From JACDBZ01 sp038233215 (GTDB lineage: Bacteria > Chloroflexota > Limnocylindria > QHBO01): a stretch of DNA of 21,629 nt. Positions 20,940 to 21,629 of the stretch are shown here, piece by piece; position 1 is the first letter of the stretch, and each line of letters opens with the position of its first letter. A program made the translations under genes and the position numbers. The stretch spans positions 1 to 21,629 of the forward strand of contig JBBSML010000032.1 in assembly GCA_038233215.1 (NCBI GenBank), in the 5' to 3' direction. The notes under the pieces were generated by a model, which saw only the letters and a program-made list of their open reading frames with translations, ran no database searches and was not told the origin of the DNA.

Positions 20940-21629
20940 CATGACCACGAGCGCTGCGACCAAGGGCAATCAGACGAACGGCAAAGAGTCGATGATCAGC
21001 CTCCAGCAGCTGACGAAGGTCTTTCCGGGACAGGCAAAACCCGCGGTCGAGGCTCTCGACATGGAGATCCCGGCCGGCGAGATCGTCGTCCTGGTTGGCC
21101 CGTCTGGCTGCGGCAAGACGACCACCATGCGCCTGATCAACCGGCTCATCGAGCCGACCTCCGGCCGCATCATCCTCGAGGGCGAGGACGTCACCAAGGT
21201 CAACCCGGACAAGCTCCGGCGCCGGATCGGGTATGTCATCCAGCAGATTGGCCTGTTCCCGCACCAGACGATCTCGGACAACATCGCCACGGTCCCCAGG
21301 ATGCTGGGCTGGGACGAGAAGCGCATCAGGGCACGGGTGGACGAGCTCCTGGCGATCGTGGGACTCGACCCGGCGGCCTACCGCGACAGGTATCCGAAGC
21401 AACTGTCGGGCGGTCAGCGTCAGCGCGCTGGCGTTGCGCGAGCCCTCAGCGCGGACCCACCGGTGATGCTGATGGACGAGCCGTTCGGCGCCATCGATCC
21501 GATTACGAGGGATCGCCTCCAGAATGAGTTCCTGCGCGTCCAGGAGACGATCCGCAAGACCATCATCTTCGTGACCCACGACATCGACGAGGCGATCAAG
21601 ATGGGCGACCGCATCGCCATCCTGCGCGA
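20932..21629 (+). CDS. ABC transporter ATP-binding protein, OpuCA/ProV type (3' end outside window)
   Basis: The frame is open to the window edge and gives about 232 residues. Walker A is GPSGCGKT, the Q-loop IQQIGLFPH, the signature LSGGQRQR, Walker B VMLMDEPFGAID, and the H-loop VTHD; EALDMEIPAGEIVVLVG precedes the P-loop. The LFPHQTISDNIATVP stretch and DEAIKMGDRIAILR are typical of betaine/proline/choline ATPases, whose C-terminal CBS domains would lie beyond the window. GTG 20932 is chosen because GAGAGG (20921-20926) precedes it; ATG 20941 and ATG 20992 are in-frame alternatives. It overlaps the permease by 8 nt and energises it. A second permease and a binding protein would be expected next. 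Confidence 0.93.
   Translation, partial: MPDMTTSAATKGNQTNGKESMISLQQLTKVFPGQAKPAVEALDMEIPAGEIVVLVGPSGCGKTTTMRLINRLIEPTSGRIILEGEDVTKVNPDKLRRRIGYVIQQIGLFPHQTISDNIATVPRMLGWDEKRIRARVDELLAIVGLDPAAYRDRYPKQLSGGQRQRAGVARALSADPPVMLMDEPFGAIDPITRDRLQNEFLRVQETIRKTIIFVTHDIDEAIKMGDRIAILR

Noticed and set aside
1..21629. CRISPR arrays, insertion sequences, phage genes or attachment sites
   Set aside because: No regularly spaced repeats, transposase, integrase or terminal inverted repeats were seen; the tRNA-His 3' end is not duplicated elsewhere in the window.

Overview
This window is high-GC bacterial DNA (roughly two-thirds G+C by eye). Start codons are mixed ATG, GTG and TTG, genes are tightly packed with ATGA-type overlaps, and leaders are short. 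Gene content (RF3, a GlsB/YeaQ protein, a metal-free NAD formate dehydrogenase, two IclR regulators, a DUF1638 and Virulence_fact corrinoid cluster) and protein style suggest an uncultured Chloroflexota-type bacterium, perhaps Limnocylindria-like. This is inference; a high-GC actinobacterium is not excluded.

Layout. 1-1300: the tail of a metallophosphoesterase, a membrane-anchored Rieske-like protein that has lost its cluster ligands, a small GlsB-type membrane protein, and tRNA-His(GTG). 1351-2670 (minus): RhlE-type DEAD-box helicase. 3036-4634: RF3. 4772-5229: DinB-like protein with an apparent 5' frameshift. 5348-7925: a protein with all the metal ligands of the DMSP lyase DddP, followed by an NAD-dependent formate dehydrogenase. 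7947-9254: an unusual in-frame fusion of a FchA/FTCD-type cyclodeaminase domain to an alpha/beta hydrolase with an Asp nucleophile. 9284-10036 (minus): an IclR regulator divergent from the main operon. 10142-17431: seven genes on the plus strand with no gap above 3 nt: corrinoid protein, DUF1638 protein, Virulence_fact-family protein, methyl-THF:corrinoid methyltransferase, RACo-type corrinoid reactivase, methylene-THF reductase, formate-THF ligase. 17507-19395 (minus): an 84-residue unknown protein and asparagine synthetase. 19471 to the window edge: a second IclR regulator in an operon with a betaine-type (OpuC/ProW) ABC permease and ATPase, the latter cut by the window end.

How it fits together. 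The genes at 6720-17431 encode most of a route that takes a methyl group from a methylated compound onto a corrinoid protein, passes it to tetrahydrofolate, oxidises it through methylene- and methenyl- to formyl-THF, releases formate with ATP formation (Fhs), and oxidises formate to CO2 with NADH formation (FDH). Two parts are not seen: the substrate-specific methyltransferase (MttB/MtgB type) and a methylene-THF dehydrogenase (FolD/MtdA). The DddP-like protein and the betaine-type transporter suggest DMSP, glycine betaine or related onium compounds as substrate. DUF1638 and Virulence_fact proteins are embedded in the operon without a known biochemical role and are the best candidates for undescribed components.
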